A stretch of DNA of 64,000 nucleotides from Blastocatellia bacterium. GTDB taxonomy: Bacteria; Acidobacteriota; Blastocatellia; UBA7656; JADIYM01. The stretch's first letter is position 1. Every line of letters begins with the position of its first letter. Positions 47,497 through 56,181 of this stretch are shown here, one piece after another. Both the position numbers and the translations under genes were made by a program. The stretch is from positions 270,671 through 334,670 of the forward strand of contig JADIYM010000008.1 in the NCBI GenBank assembly GCA_016705245.1. Direction: 5' to 3'. The notes under the pieces are model-generated. The model was not told the DNA's origin. It ran no database searches and worked only from the letters and a program-made list of their open reading frames with translations.

Positions 47497-48573
47497 ATGT
47501 TTGCAGCGATCATGGCGGGCGGGTCGGGGACGCGATTCTGGCCGGCGAGCACGGCGGAACGTCCGAAGCAGTTTCTGAAGCTTTTCGGCGATCGCACGAT
47601 GCTGGAGCACACGATCGATCGACTCGAGGGACTATCGGACGACTCCGGAATCGCGATCATCTGCGGCGAGCGCCACGGACCGGTGTGCCGTGGCCTGGTT
47701 GCCGGGCGCGAAATCGTAGTGATGACCGAGCCGGTCGGACGGAATACAGCCGCATGCATCGGACTCGCCGCACTCCACTTCCAGAAGCTCGATCCGGACG
47801 AGCCGATCGCGGTGCTTCCGGCCGATCATTACATCGGAGACGTGGAGGGATTGCGTCGCATTCTGTCGGCCGCGGCGACGCTCGCGCGGGCGGGCGGAAT
47901 CGTGACCATCGGCGTTGTCCCGACGTCACCCGAAACCGGGTTCGGCTATGTCGAAGCCGGCGAGGAAGGCCGGGAGGTTGACGGTGTCGCGTGGCGATCG
48001 GTGCGCCGATTCGTCGAGAAGCCGGCCCGTGACGTCGCGCTCACATACCTGGCTTCCGGAGTCCACTACTGGAATGCGGGCATTTTCGTTTTCACCGCGC
48101 GAACGATCCTCGCCGCGATCCGGACGTGCATGCCGGAGTTGTGGGTGGGACTGGAGCGGATCGACGTCGATCTCGGGTCCGACCGCGAGCGCGACGCGAT
48201 AGCCGAGGTATACGCGGGCCTGGACTCGGTCTCGATCGACTATGGCGTGATGGAAAGGACTACGGCGACCGTCTCCGTGATTCCGGCGTCGATCGGTTGG
48301 AGCGACCTCGGCTCGTGGCCCGCCCTTGCCGAGTTGCGAGCCGGCGAGCGCGACGAGCACGGCAACATCGTGCCGACGGGTTCCGTGGCCATCGATGCCG
48401 AATCGTGTTTCGTGTCGGCGGGGTTCGAACGGCCGGTGGCACTGCTCGGGGTGAAGGACCTGATTGTCGTCGATGCTCCCGAAGGCCTTCTCGTCGCGTC
48501 CAGGGACCGCGCACAGGACGTTCGCCTGGTGACCGAACGCCTTGCGACACGTCGCCAGAACCCCGAGCGGTAG
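47497..48573 (+). CDS. manC: Mannose-1-phosphate guanylyltransferase
   Basis: The 358-aa cytosolic enzyme makes GDP-mannose from GTP and mannose-1-phosphate. It shows the nucleotidyltransferase loop AAIMAGGSGTRFWPAS, PKQFLKLFG, TEPVGRNTAACIGLAA, VLPADHYIG, FVEKP and the C-terminal IDYGVMERT and GWSDLGSW. It is the short type without the phosphomannose isomerase cupin. GGAGGAG precedes the ATG. The last codons (QNPER) come from an end of the inverted-repeat element family. Confidence 0.95.
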   Translation: MFAAIMAGGSGTRFWPASTAERPKQFLKLFGDRTMLEHTIDRLEGLSDDSGIAIICGERHGPVCRGLVAGREIVVMTEPVGRNTAACIGLAALHFQKLDPDEPIAVLPADHYIGDVEGLRRILSAAATLARAGGIVTIGVVPTSPETGFGYVEAGEEGREVDGVAWRSVRRFVEKPARDVALTYLASGVHYWNAGIFVFTARTILAAIRTCMPELWVGLERIDVDLGSDRERDAIAEVYAGLDSVSIDYGVMERTTATVSVIPASIGWSDLGSWPALAELRAGERDEHGNIVPTGSVAIDAESCFVSAGFERPVALLGVKDLIVVDAPEGLLVASRDRAQDVRLVTERLATRRQNPER

Positions 48574-48606
48574 CAGATTCGAACAGACGGGGAACCCGCT
48601 CGCTAT

Positions 48607-48744
48607 CGCTCGCGGTACTGATCCCCCGTCAGCGGACTCTGCCTTTCAGGCGCGTGCGCCATGTCGATTTGCACGTCGTGGCAGGTTTCAGGACGCGTCC
48701 GGCATGTCGATTTGCATGTCGTGGCAGGATCAGTACCGTGAGCG
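48607..48744. repeat. 43-bp tandem repeat flanked by inverted repeats
   Basis: Two units with 26 nearly identical bases (48660-48685 and 48703-48728; CATGTCGATTTGCA core, one mismatch) repeat at 43 bp. They are enclosed by an 18-bp inverted repeat, CGCTCGCGGTACTGATCC (48607-48624) and its complement (48727-48744, one mismatch). I see nothing else in the 48574-48992 gap apart from promoter-like sequence close to lgt. Confidence 0.8.
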
Positions 48745-48992
48745 AGCAGGTCGCCCTGGCAGCGCACCACGCCGGTGGTCACGTGTACTCGCTCACTACC
48801 GCGCAGCGGTCTCGTTCAGCGAGGAGCCCGGCCATTCGATGAGCAATGTCTCCAATGGTGCGGGACCCGTCAGAACCTGCGTGCGGGCCCTGTCCAGGCG
48901 TTTTGTCGAGAGACTCACCGGCTCGTATTGCGACGTGGGCGCCTCGCTACCGGTCGGGGTTCAGGTTGGTCGGCCTATGGTAGACTGCGCCG

Positions 48993-49856
48993 ATGTTTCC
49001 CGAGCTCGTCCGCATTCCGGGCCTCGATATCTCGATCCCGACCTACGGAGTGCTGTTGGCGCTTTCGTTCGTCACGTCGCTTTTCGTCGCGGTACGGCTG
49101 GCCGCCAACGACGGACTCGACCGTGACCGCGCCTACGACCTGGCGCTCTACACCATCGGCGCTTCGCTGATCGGCTCGAAGCTGCTCATGCTCGTCACCG
49201 AGCCGTGGCTCGCCGATCCGTCCCGCCTCCTTTCGAAAGAGTTCTGGTCGAGCGGCGGCGTTTATTTCGGCGGGTTTCTCGGTGCGTTCACGGCGAGTAT
49301 CGCTCTTGCCAGACTCTATAAGATGCCTTGGTGGCGTGTTGCCGACGCATTTGCACCGTCGATCGCGATCGGGCAGGCCATCGGCCGTCTGGGCTGCTTC
49401 GCCGCCGGCTGCTGCTGGGGCGTTGAATGCTCCTATCCCTGGGGAGTCGAGTTCACGGCAGCCGCCCACGCCAACACCGGCGTGCCCGTGGGAGTCCACC
49501 TCCACCCGGTGCAGCTGTACGAATCCGTGCTCACGCTCGGGATTTTCCTCGCGCTGATCTGGCTGCGGCGACACCGGGCCTTCACCGGACAGGTCGTGTT
49601 GGCGTATCTCGTGCTCTACTCCGCAGTGCGATTCACCCTCGAGTTCTGGCGAGACGACCCGCGCGGCGACGTCCTGGGAATCACGACCGCGACGGGACTG
49701 TCGACATCACAGGTCATTTCGCTCGCGGTCGGGCTCGGGGGTCTGGCCCTCATGGTCTGGTTCTGGAGACGCGCGCGCGGCGCCGGCGGCGATGCGCTGA
49801 GCGGAGACCGTGAGCCCGACCTTGATCACCAGCCGGAGACCTCAGCTGCATCGTGA
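48993..49856 (+). CDS. lgt: Prolipoprotein diacylglyceryl transferase
   Basis: The 287-aa membrane enzyme transfers diacylglyceryl from phosphatidylglycerol to the lipobox Cys of prolipoproteins. It has about seven hydrophobic helices and the signature AIGRLGCFAAGCCWG, plus LHPVQLYES. The C-terminus is hydrophilic and longer than usual. The next gene overlaps by GTGA. Confidence 0.95.
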   Translation: MFPELVRIPGLDISIPTYGVLLALSFVTSLFVAVRLAANDGLDRDRAYDLALYTIGASLIGSKLLMLVTEPWLADPSRLLSKEFWSSGGVYFGGFLGAFTASIALARLYKMPWWRVADAFAPSIAIGQAIGRLGCFAAGCCWGVECSYPWGVEFTAAAHANTGVPVGVHLHPVQLYESVLTLGIFLALIWLRRHRAFTGQVVLAYLVLYSAVRFTLEFWRDDPRGDVLGITTATGLSTSQVISLAVGLGGLALMVWFWRRARGAGGDALSGDREPDLDHQPETSAAS

Positions 49857-50842
49857 GTCGAGTCGCCTCCACACCGCTGACTGCCGACGGAAGCGGCTTC
49901 GAATTCGAGGTCGGGCCCGAAGGTGCCGGCAGCCGACTCGATGTCTTTCTCGCGTCGTCCGTGGAGGGACTAAGTCGAACACGGGCGCAGCGAGCAATCG
50001 ACGACGGCGACGTCATCGTCAACGGCTCCCTGGCCAAGTCCGGCTTGAAGCTTCGTGTCGGCGACCGCGTCGACCTCGAGCTTCATGAGCCACCACCGTC
50101 AAACCTCGTCGCCGAGGACCTGCCGCTAGAGATCATTCACGAGGACGATGATGTGGTCGTGCTCGAGAAACACGCGGGGATGGTCGTTCATCCGGGCGCG
50201 GGCGTGTCGTCGGGTACCCTCGCAAATGCGCTGGCGTGGCGATACGGGACGGCGATGGGTGGCGAAGCCTGGAGGCCCGGGATCGTCCACCGTCTCGACC
50301 GGGACACGTCCGGACTGATGGTCGTTGCACGAACGGACGCGGCTCACGCGCATCTGTCCTCGCAGTTTCAGGCCCGTTCGGTCACGAAGCGTTATCTGGC
50401 GATGACTTATGGAAGGATGATCGCCAATGAAGGCCGGTGCGAGCAGCCCATCGGCCGCCATCCGCAGATACGGGTGCGAATGGCCATTGCCCGCGAGGGA
50501 AGGGGCCGTCCGGCGCTGACGATTTACCGGGTGCTCGAACGCTTCGACGAGACGACATTGCTCGACGTGAACATTCGGACGGGCCGCACGCACCAGATAC
50601 GCGTCCATCTCGCCGCGGCTGGTTACGCGGTTCTCGCCGACGAAACGTACGCCAAGGGCCGGTCGAAGGGACTCCGCTCCGCGCCTTTGCGCTCACGCGT
50701 CGATGCGCTCGGGCGGCAGTTCCTGCACGCCGCTTTCCTCGCGTTCGACCATCCCCGGACGGGCGTCCGGCTCGAATTCAATTCGAGGCTGCCGGAGCCA
50801 CTCGCCGGCTTTCTGGAATATTGCCGGGCGCACGCTCGATGA
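49853..50842 (+). CDS. rluD: RluA/RluD-family 23S rRNA pseudouridine synthase
   Basis: The 329-aa enzyme has an N-terminal S4 RNA-binding domain (about 25-85; LDVFLASSVEGLSRTRAQRAIDDGDVIVNG) and the pseudouridine synthase fold with HRLDRDTSGLMVVAR carrying the catalytic Asp, and RTGRTHQIRVHLAAAGY. The length and S4 domain suit RluD, but RluC cannot be excluded. The last 65 nt overlap the end of the convergent dacB gene. Confidence 0.93.
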   Translation: MSRVASTPLTADGSGFEFEVGPEGAGSRLDVFLASSVEGLSRTRAQRAIDDGDVIVNGSLAKSGLKLRVGDRVDLELHEPPPSNLVAEDLPLEIIHEDDDVVVLEKHAGMVVHPGAGVSSGTLANALAWRYGTAMGGEAWRPGIVHRLDRDTSGLMVVARTDAAHAHLSSQFQARSVTKRYLAMTYGRMIANEGRCEQPIGRHPQIRVRMAIAREGRGRPALTIYRVLERFDETTLLDVNIRTGRTHQIRVHLAAAGYAVLADETYAKGRSKGLRSAPLRSRVDALGRQFLHAAFLAFDHPRTGVRLEFNSRLPEPLAGFLEYCRAHAR

Positions 50843-52067
50843 AGGCTCCCGAGAAGTTCGCAACGCTTCGCGGCCGGCTGTAGTGCGTCGGCACGGGTCC
50901 GCCGCAGACCGCGAACATCTGCCGGACGAGGTCGTCCTGGAGCTTGCGAAAGCGAGACGGTGAACCGCCCGAGTTCATGATCGCGAACAGGACGATGCCC
51001 TTGTTTCTCGTGTGCATGTAACCCGCGAGCGCACTCACGCTCCGAAGCGTCCCCGTCTTGGCGATGACGGCGCCGCGGAACGCGGGTTCCAGAAACCGGT
51101 CGTCGAGCGTCCCGGGATCGACCCCTGCCACCGGCATGATGTTTACCGGGCCGTAGGCCTTGGGCTGCAACCGCTCGCGAGTATGTCGCAGCATCTTCAC
51201 GACGTCGGTCGGACGCATTCCGTTGGTTCCAAGACCGGAACAGGTGTCGAAGTACAGCTCACGTGAAGGAATCCCGAAGCGCTGGGCAACACTATGCTCG
51301 ACATACGAAGGTCCACCCACCTTCGCGCCAATTACCGATGCCATCCAGTTGTTCGAGTAGTTGTTCAACTGCTTGAGAATCTTGACGAGGGGCACGGAGC
51401 GCAGGACGAATAGAGGCGTGAGTCCGGCCACGGACGAATCGTTCACCACAACGACGGCGCCGTCGACCGTGACGCTCTCGAAGGTATCGGTTCCGGTCTG
51501 CAGGCGGAATCGCTCGTAGGCGATTTCGATGGACTGCGTCCAGAGCTCGACGTCGAGAGCTGATTTCATGGTTCGCCCCGCCGCAGGCCGATCCATCGAG
51601 AAGTTGAGGTACAGGGGCCCCTTGACGACGAAATTTCCCGTGATCCGCGAGACACCGCGCGATCGCAGTTCCTTTGCGACGAGAAAGGCGTTTTCAGTCG
51701 TCATCATCGGGTCGGCGGCGCCGACGACGATCAGATCGCCGACGAGCTCGCCGGTGTCCGGCGAGAACGTCCCGTTGGTGAAACCGGTCCCGTATCGGTA
51801 ATCCGGGCCGAGTTTCTCGATGGCCACGACTGAGGTCGCAATCTTTACCACCGAAGCGGGGTTGAACGGGCAGTCGACGTTGTACGAAAGCAGGCGCTCC
51901 CCATCGAGCGTTTCGAATAGGACTCCCTGCCGGTCGATGTCAAGCCGACTCTCCTCGAGCGCGAGCCGGTACAGGTCGAGGGCGGCCAGCGACGACGGAC
52001 CAGCCGACGCCTCCGCCGGGACGACTGCCGCGAGTGCGAGAACGAGAATCGGGGCGATCAGGCGCAT
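50778..52067 (-). CDS. dacB: D-alanyl-D-alanine carboxypeptidase/endopeptidase, peptidase S13 (PBP4-type)
   Basis: The 429-aa periplasmic enzyme trims peptidoglycan stem peptides. It has a signal peptide (APILVLALAAVVPAEASA), the SxxK serine box (NPASVVKI), the SxN box (NYSNNWM) and the KTG box (AKTGTLRSV), in the order of the S13 family. ATG 52067 gives a good signal peptide. The 3' end overlaps rluD by 65 nt tail to tail; the overlapped residues (FSGAFIERAPGN) are beyond the catalytic fold. Confidence 0.93.
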   Translation of the reverse strand: MRLIAPILVLALAAVVPAEASAGPSSLAALDLYRLALEESRLDIDRQGVLFETLDGERLLSYNVDCPFNPASVVKIATSVVAIEKLGPDYRYGTGFTNGTFSPDTGELVGDLIVVGAADPMMTTENAFLVAKELRSRGVSRITGNFVVKGPLYLNFSMDRPAAGRTMKSALDVELWTQSIEIAYERFRLQTGTDTFESVTVDGAVVVVNDSSVAGLTPLFVLRSVPLVKILKQLNNYSNNWMASVIGAKVGGPSYVEHSVAQRFGIPSRELYFDTCSGLGTNGMRPTDVVKMLRHTRERLQPKAYGPVNIMPVAGVDPGTLDDRFLEPAFRGAVIAKTGTLRSVSALAGYMHTRNKGIVLFAIMNSGGSPSRFRKLQDDLVRQMFAVCGGPVPTHYSRPRSVANFSGAFIERAPGNIPESRRVAPAASN

Positions 52068-52227
52068 GACGATGGAGCGATTGCAAAGGTCATTCCTCAG
52101 GATACCACGTACCGGCAAATGCCCGGTTCAGGCACCCTTACAGAACTATTACAGAGCGGAAGCGCCGATCTTGCTAGTCTGTGCTGACGCGAAAACAAGT
52201 GGCGAACGAACACTTTCTGGAGCATTC

Positions 52228-53111
52228 ATGAGTACAGCCATTCCCTCGACCGACCGCCCCTGGGAGATGCCTTTTTGGAAGCCGGCACGCGGCAAGGAAT
52301 TCATTCTTCTTTATCTCGCGATGATTCCGGCCTGGCCATCATCGGGTTCATCCTGTTCCCGCTGCCGAGCCTTCCGGTGCTTCTGCTTGCCATCGGCGGC
52401 GTCATGCTGGGTGGCTTCGGAACGACTGTCTGCTACCACCGGGCGATTTCGCACCGGTCGGTGAAGCTCAATCCGGTTCTCGAGCAGTTCCTGATCTTCT
52501 GGACGATGTTCAACGGATCGGGCGCCCCTGCGAGCTGGTCGGCGTATCATCGCCGTCATCACGCGAGGTCGGATCAGCTCGAGGACGTCTCGAGTCCGGC
52601 ACACGGCGGCTTCTGGTGGGCGCATCTTCGCTGGCTCTATCAATCGGAGCGTGCGGACGTGAAGCGATGGGCGCCTGACCTCGACACCCCTGTCTATCGA
52701 TTCTGGCGAGCCATAGAGGTTCCGGTCATTCTGCTTTCGCTCTTCGCGGGCGTCTATTGGGGATGGGAAGGATTCTTCTGGATCGGCGCGATCCGGCTCG
52801 TCTACTCGCTCCACATGCAGTGCCTCGTCAACAGCGTGATGCACCTCGGGGCGAAGGTCGGCGACAGCGACTCGAGCCGGAACATCTGGTGGCTCGGTCC
52901 GTTCCAGATGACGGCGTGGGGCGAGAACTGGCACCGCAATCATCACTCGTTCGCGAACTCGGCACAGTTCGGGCTGAAGTGGTATCAGATCGACATCGGC
53001 TGGTACGCGATTCTCGCATTCGAGAAGCTCGGGCTCGCAACGAACGTGAAGCGGCCAAAGCTGTCGAAGCAGACGGCAACGTCATCGGACGACCTGCAGC
53101 AGGCTGCATAG
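52228..53111 (+). CDS. Acyl-CoA/fatty-acid desaturase; one frameshift
   Basis: Corrected length is about 294 aa. This membrane di-iron enzyme most likely makes delta-9 monounsaturated acyl chains. Three histidine boxes are present: HRAISH, HRRHH and HRNHH. The frame breaks near 52329 (one base, probably G, missing after ATGATTCC), between the N-terminal PFWKPARGKEF and the first membrane helix LAIIGFILFPLPSL. ATG 52228 has GGAG 7 nt upstream. Confidence 0.9.
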
Positions 53112-53123
53112 GTCGAGTCCGTC

Positions 53124-53195
53124 CCTCGGTGTCTCCGAGTCTCTGCGAGCGAAGCACTTCAAGACGCTTCGCTCGCAGAGGCCGCCCGGCACAGA
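53124..53195. repeat. Palindromic repeat, imperfect
   Basis: CTCTGCGAGCGAAGC (near 53143-53157) and GCTTCGCTCGCAGAG (near 53165-53179) form the inner arms; the outer arms are diverged. It lies between the convergent desaturase and lipoprotein genes. Confidence 0.8.
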
Positions 53196-53226
53196 GTCGC
53201 AGAGATGACCAAGACAAGAGTCGCGG

Positions 53227-53766
53227 CTACTTCATTCGGATAGTCGCGAGCAGCGCATCCATCTCCGCACGATGGTCTTCTTTTTCGTCGCCTGACGAAT
53301 AGAGGTAGATCGCAGTTCCCCTGTCGTTCTTCCGGGCGATCGCCGTGCCGATGACGAGACCGTTGCCCGACACGGTCTTCAGGCTCGCGACGACGCGATA
53401 GGCTGGAGCGCCGTCGATCGTCACGGGACCGAACTCGACGAGAGTGCCCTCGGTCTGCAGCCGCCGCTTGACCTGGTCGCCGAGTGCATCGGCGCTCTGT
53501 TGATTCGAGAACTCGGTGAGACCCATGGCGAGCTGACGCTTCTTGTTCTGGTAATACGTCGTGTAAGGACGGCCGGACGTCGGGTACTCTGCCCAGCCTT
53601 CGGGAAAGTCGATCGAGACACCGGACTTCGTGTTAGTTACTCCTGAGACGGGCGTCGGACGCTCGGAGCGTGGAATGTTCTCTACCGAGGGATCGCCGCC
53701 GCAAGCCGGCAGGAAGGACAGGCTGAGAAGGATGGCTGCAGCAGACAGGGCGGTTCTTCGCTTCAT
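53227..53766 (-). CDS. Lipoprotein of unknown function
   Basis: The 179-aa protein has a lipoprotein signal peptide with lipobox LPAC (cleavage before Cys22). The mature domain begins with a Pro-rich linker and then VSIDFPEGWAEY, GAPAYRVVASL and AEMDALLATIRMK. This outline resembles the PsbP-like/DUF1795-type fold seen in many small lipoproteins, but I do not assign it firmly. It is divergent from the GAF-PP2C gene, 50 nt away. Confidence 0.75.
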   Translation of the reverse strand: MKRRTALSAAAILLSLSFLPACGGDPSVENIPRSERPTPVSGVTNTKSGVSIDFPEGWAEYPTSGRPYTTYYQNKKRQLAMGLTEFSNQQSADALGDQVKRRLQTEGTLVEFGPVTIDGAPAYRVVASLKTVSGNGLVIGTAIARKNDRGTAIYLYSSGDEKEDHRAEMDALLATIRMK

Positions 53767-53816
53767 GGGGTCGGTATGCTAGCATCCGGCCTTTGGGTCC
53801 GAAAGGCACGACGTCG

Positions 53817-55088
53817 ATGAAACGGACAAAGGCTGGAAACACCGCCGAGCTCACCGTCGAGAAGAAGTTCCAGCTCTTGCTCGAGATCTCAGAGAAGATC
53901 AGCACGACGCTGGACCTCGACGTTCTGCTTGGGCACCTCGTGGACACGGCGAAGTCGATCGTGTCGTACGACGCTGCGGGGATTTATGTCCTCCAGCGAT
54001 CGAATACAGGCCAGCGTCTCATCGAGGGCATGGTCACGCGCGGATACAGCCCCGGTGGATCGGAGCAGGATCTGCTCCTGAAGTTTGGCGAAGGCGTCGT
54101 CGGAAACGTCGTAAAGCAGGGCAAGAGCTTCATCGTTCCCGACGTGCGACACGATAAGAAGTACGTGATGGCCCGGCAACAGACGCGTTCCGAGCTTGCC
54201 GTCCCAATCACGCTCAACGAGCGGGTGATTGGCGCCTTCAACGTCGAGAGCGACACGCTCGACGCTTTCACGGACGCCGACGCCGAGGTGCTGCATTTCT
54301 TCGCGAATGCGGCCGCCATCGCGATCGAGAAGGCCGTCCTCCACGAGGAGCTCGTCGAGAAGAAGCGGATCGAGAGCCAGCTGGAAGTCGCCCGGCAGGT
54401 CCAGGCGAGTCTGCTGCCCGACCGCCCGCCAGAGCCCGCGGGGTACGACATTGCGGCTGAGAATCTTCCGACGTACGAGGTCGGCGGCGATTACTACGAC
54501 TTCATCGAGCTTCCGGACCACCAGATTGGCATCGCGATTGCGGACGTAGCGGGGAAGGGCGTTCCGGCGGCGCTCATAATGGCGACATTCCGCGCGGCCC
54601 TGCGCACCCAGGTGCGCAACGACTTTGCAATCCGCCAGATCATCCGCAAGGTCAACTTTCTGCTCTGGGAGTCGACCGCGGATTCGCAGTTCGTGACGGC
54701 GGTCTACGGGGTCCTCGACACGACGTCCGGTCGGTTCACGTACACGAACGCGGGTCACAACCCGCCGCTGCTGTTCCGCGTGGACGGCAGTGTCGTCGAG
54801 CTCAACCGGGGGGGACCGGCGCTCGGGGTGTTCGACACGGCGGATTACGAAGAAGCAATCGTCGACTTGCTGCCTGGCGACGCACTACTGCTGTACACCG
54901 ACGGCGTCATCGAGGCCGCGAACGAGGACAGCAAGGAATTCGGCGTGAAACGTCTTCAGCAAACCGTCGTGGTGACGAGTGAGCTCTCGGCGTTCAAGAC
55001 GGTGCGGGCAATTCTCGATGCGACGAGGGCGTTTTCCGGGACGGATTCGTTCGCGGACGACTTCACGCTGGTCGTCATCAAGCGCTGA
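53817..55088 (+). CDS. GAF-domain PP2C (SpoIIE-type) serine phosphatase
   Basis: The 423-aa protein has a GAF domain (about 15-165; DAAGIYVLQRS, LAVPITLNERVIGAFNVES), a linking coiled coil (ELVEKKRIESQLEVARQVQASLLP) and an SpoIIE-type phosphatase domain (about 210-420). The metal-binding residues are in VGGDYYDF, IADVAGKGVPAAL, NAGHNPPLL, LYTDGVIEA and SFADDFTLVVI. It probably dephosphorylates an anti-anti-sigma factor in a partner-switching pathway, but no partner gene is nearby. ATG 53817 is preferred. Confidence 0.92.
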   Translation: MKRTKAGNTAELTVEKKFQLLLEISEKISTTLDLDVLLGHLVDTAKSIVSYDAAGIYVLQRSNTGQRLIEGMVTRGYSPGGSEQDLLLKFGEGVVGNVVKQGKSFIVPDVRHDKKYVMARQQTRSELAVPITLNERVIGAFNVESDTLDAFTDADAEVLHFFANAAAIAIEKAVLHEELVEKKRIESQLEVARQVQASLLPDRPPEPAGYDIAAENLPTYEVGGDYYDFIELPDHQIGIAIADVAGKGVPAALIMATFRAALRTQVRNDFAIRQIIRKVNFLLWESTADSQFVTAVYGVLDTTSGRFTYTNAGHNPPLLFRVDGSVVELNRGGPALGVFDTADYEEAIVDLLPGDALLLYTDGVIEAANEDSKEFGVKRLQQTVVVTSELSAFKTVRAILDATRAFSGTDSFADDFTLVVIKR

Positions 55089-55162
55089 GACTCAAACAGA
55101 CTGCGCGGTTGTTCAGCGCACTTTGACTCGTGAAGTCGGCCCGTCAAATCAATCTATCGCTG

Positions 55163-55196
55163 GCCCAGAACCCCGAGCGCAGCGAGGGGCCGACGT
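55163..55196. repeat. Single end of the inverted-repeat element
   Basis: GGCCCAGAACCCCGAGCGCA... matches one 30-nt end of the element copies at 31972 and 32242. No partner end is seen nearby. Confidence 0.75.
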
Positions 55197-55288
55197 CAGG
55201 CTCGCGACGCGTGAGGTTGTCGTGGGGCCCTGGCGGATCTGCGCGGGATGCGGGTCTGATCCACTGAGCAAGCGTTGGAGACCTAACC

Positions 55289-56179
55289 CTAAGGTCGTTT
55301 CGTCGCAGGGTCCGCGCCCTGTCCCATCGCGATCGTGATTCGGCCGCCTGCGGTCAGTTCGACGCCAGGGCCTCCGTTGCCGATGAATCCCTGAAACGAG
55401 TTGCCGGGAGTTTCGTCACGTTCGCCACGGAGGAAGATCCCTGCCTGTGCCGTCAATCGAGCATCCGCGGAGAATCCGCGCGGCGTTACAACCGTCACGT
55501 CTCCCGATGCCGACGCCGAGACATTTCCCCCGCGCCAGGTCCGCTGGCTGGTCGTGATCTCGACCTTTCCCCCGTAGGCAGTCAGTCGCGTCGCTCCGCT
55601 GATTTCGCGCACCCGAATGTCGCCCCGGATGCTCACCACGCTGATGATGCCCTGAACGCCCTCGACGACCGATTCGCCGTCGCCGACCTCGAGCGTCAAC
55701 GACGTGTATTCGGGCACGACCAGCGTGTAGTCGACCCGCCACGGCATGACCTTGAGCCGATCGGGAAACTTCTTGAAGCCCTTCATCCACTTCTTGTCGT
55801 GCGGACCCTTCGTGAGGATCTCGATCGACGTCGGTGTCGGATCGGCAAGGATGCTGATTGCCGATGCTAGTGTCGTGAGGTCGGCCTCCGATGGCGCGCT
55901 CAGCTCAACGCGGCCGTCAATCGTGACGGAACTCGTTCGGCGGGCGACAACGCGGACGTTGCCCCACGGCCCGCACGAAAGCTTCACCAACGTGCCCCGC
56001 GTACACGGAACCTCACGCTGTATGACGGCGGAGCGCGTCACCAGTTGAAGGCCGGACGTGGTTGACGGACCACCGGACTGAGAATCACCACGGCGACTCG
56101 CCTGTGCACCCCAGGCGCCCGGGAAGGCGATGGCCACCGCGATCAGCGTTACGGCACCGAATCGAGCCGTTCTCTGCAT
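55289..56179 (-). CDS. Secreted DUF4097-like beta-helix protein
   Basis: The 296-aa protein has a signal peptide (GAVTLIAVAIAFPGAWGAQ). The mature part has repeated short beta strands around DGESVVEGVQGIISVVSIRG, DIRVREISGATRLTAYGGKVEI and GDVTVVTP, typical of the DUF4097 adhesin-like fold. The gene lies 2 nt after the corrected end of the IPT gene on the same strand, so the two are cotranscribed. Function unknown. Confidence 0.75.
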   Translation of the reverse strand: MQRTARFGAVTLIAVAIAFPGAWGAQASRRGDSQSGGPSTTSGLQLVTRSAVIQREVPCTRGTLVKLSCGPWGNVRVVARRTSSVTIDGRVELSAPSEADLTTLASAISILADPTPTSIEILTKGPHDKKWMKGFKKFPDRLKVMPWRVDYTLVVPEYTSLTLEVGDGESVVEGVQGIISVVSIRGDIRVREISGATRLTAYGGKVEITTSQRTWRGGNVSASASGDVTVVTPRGFSADARLTAQAGIFLRGERDETPGNSFQGFIGNGGPGVELTAGGRITIAMGQGADPATKRP

Positions 56180-56181
56180 CG

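Noticed and set aside
48542..48990. Protein-coding gene upstream of lgt
   Set aside because: The open frames cross the tandem repeat and show no family resemblance or ribosome site.
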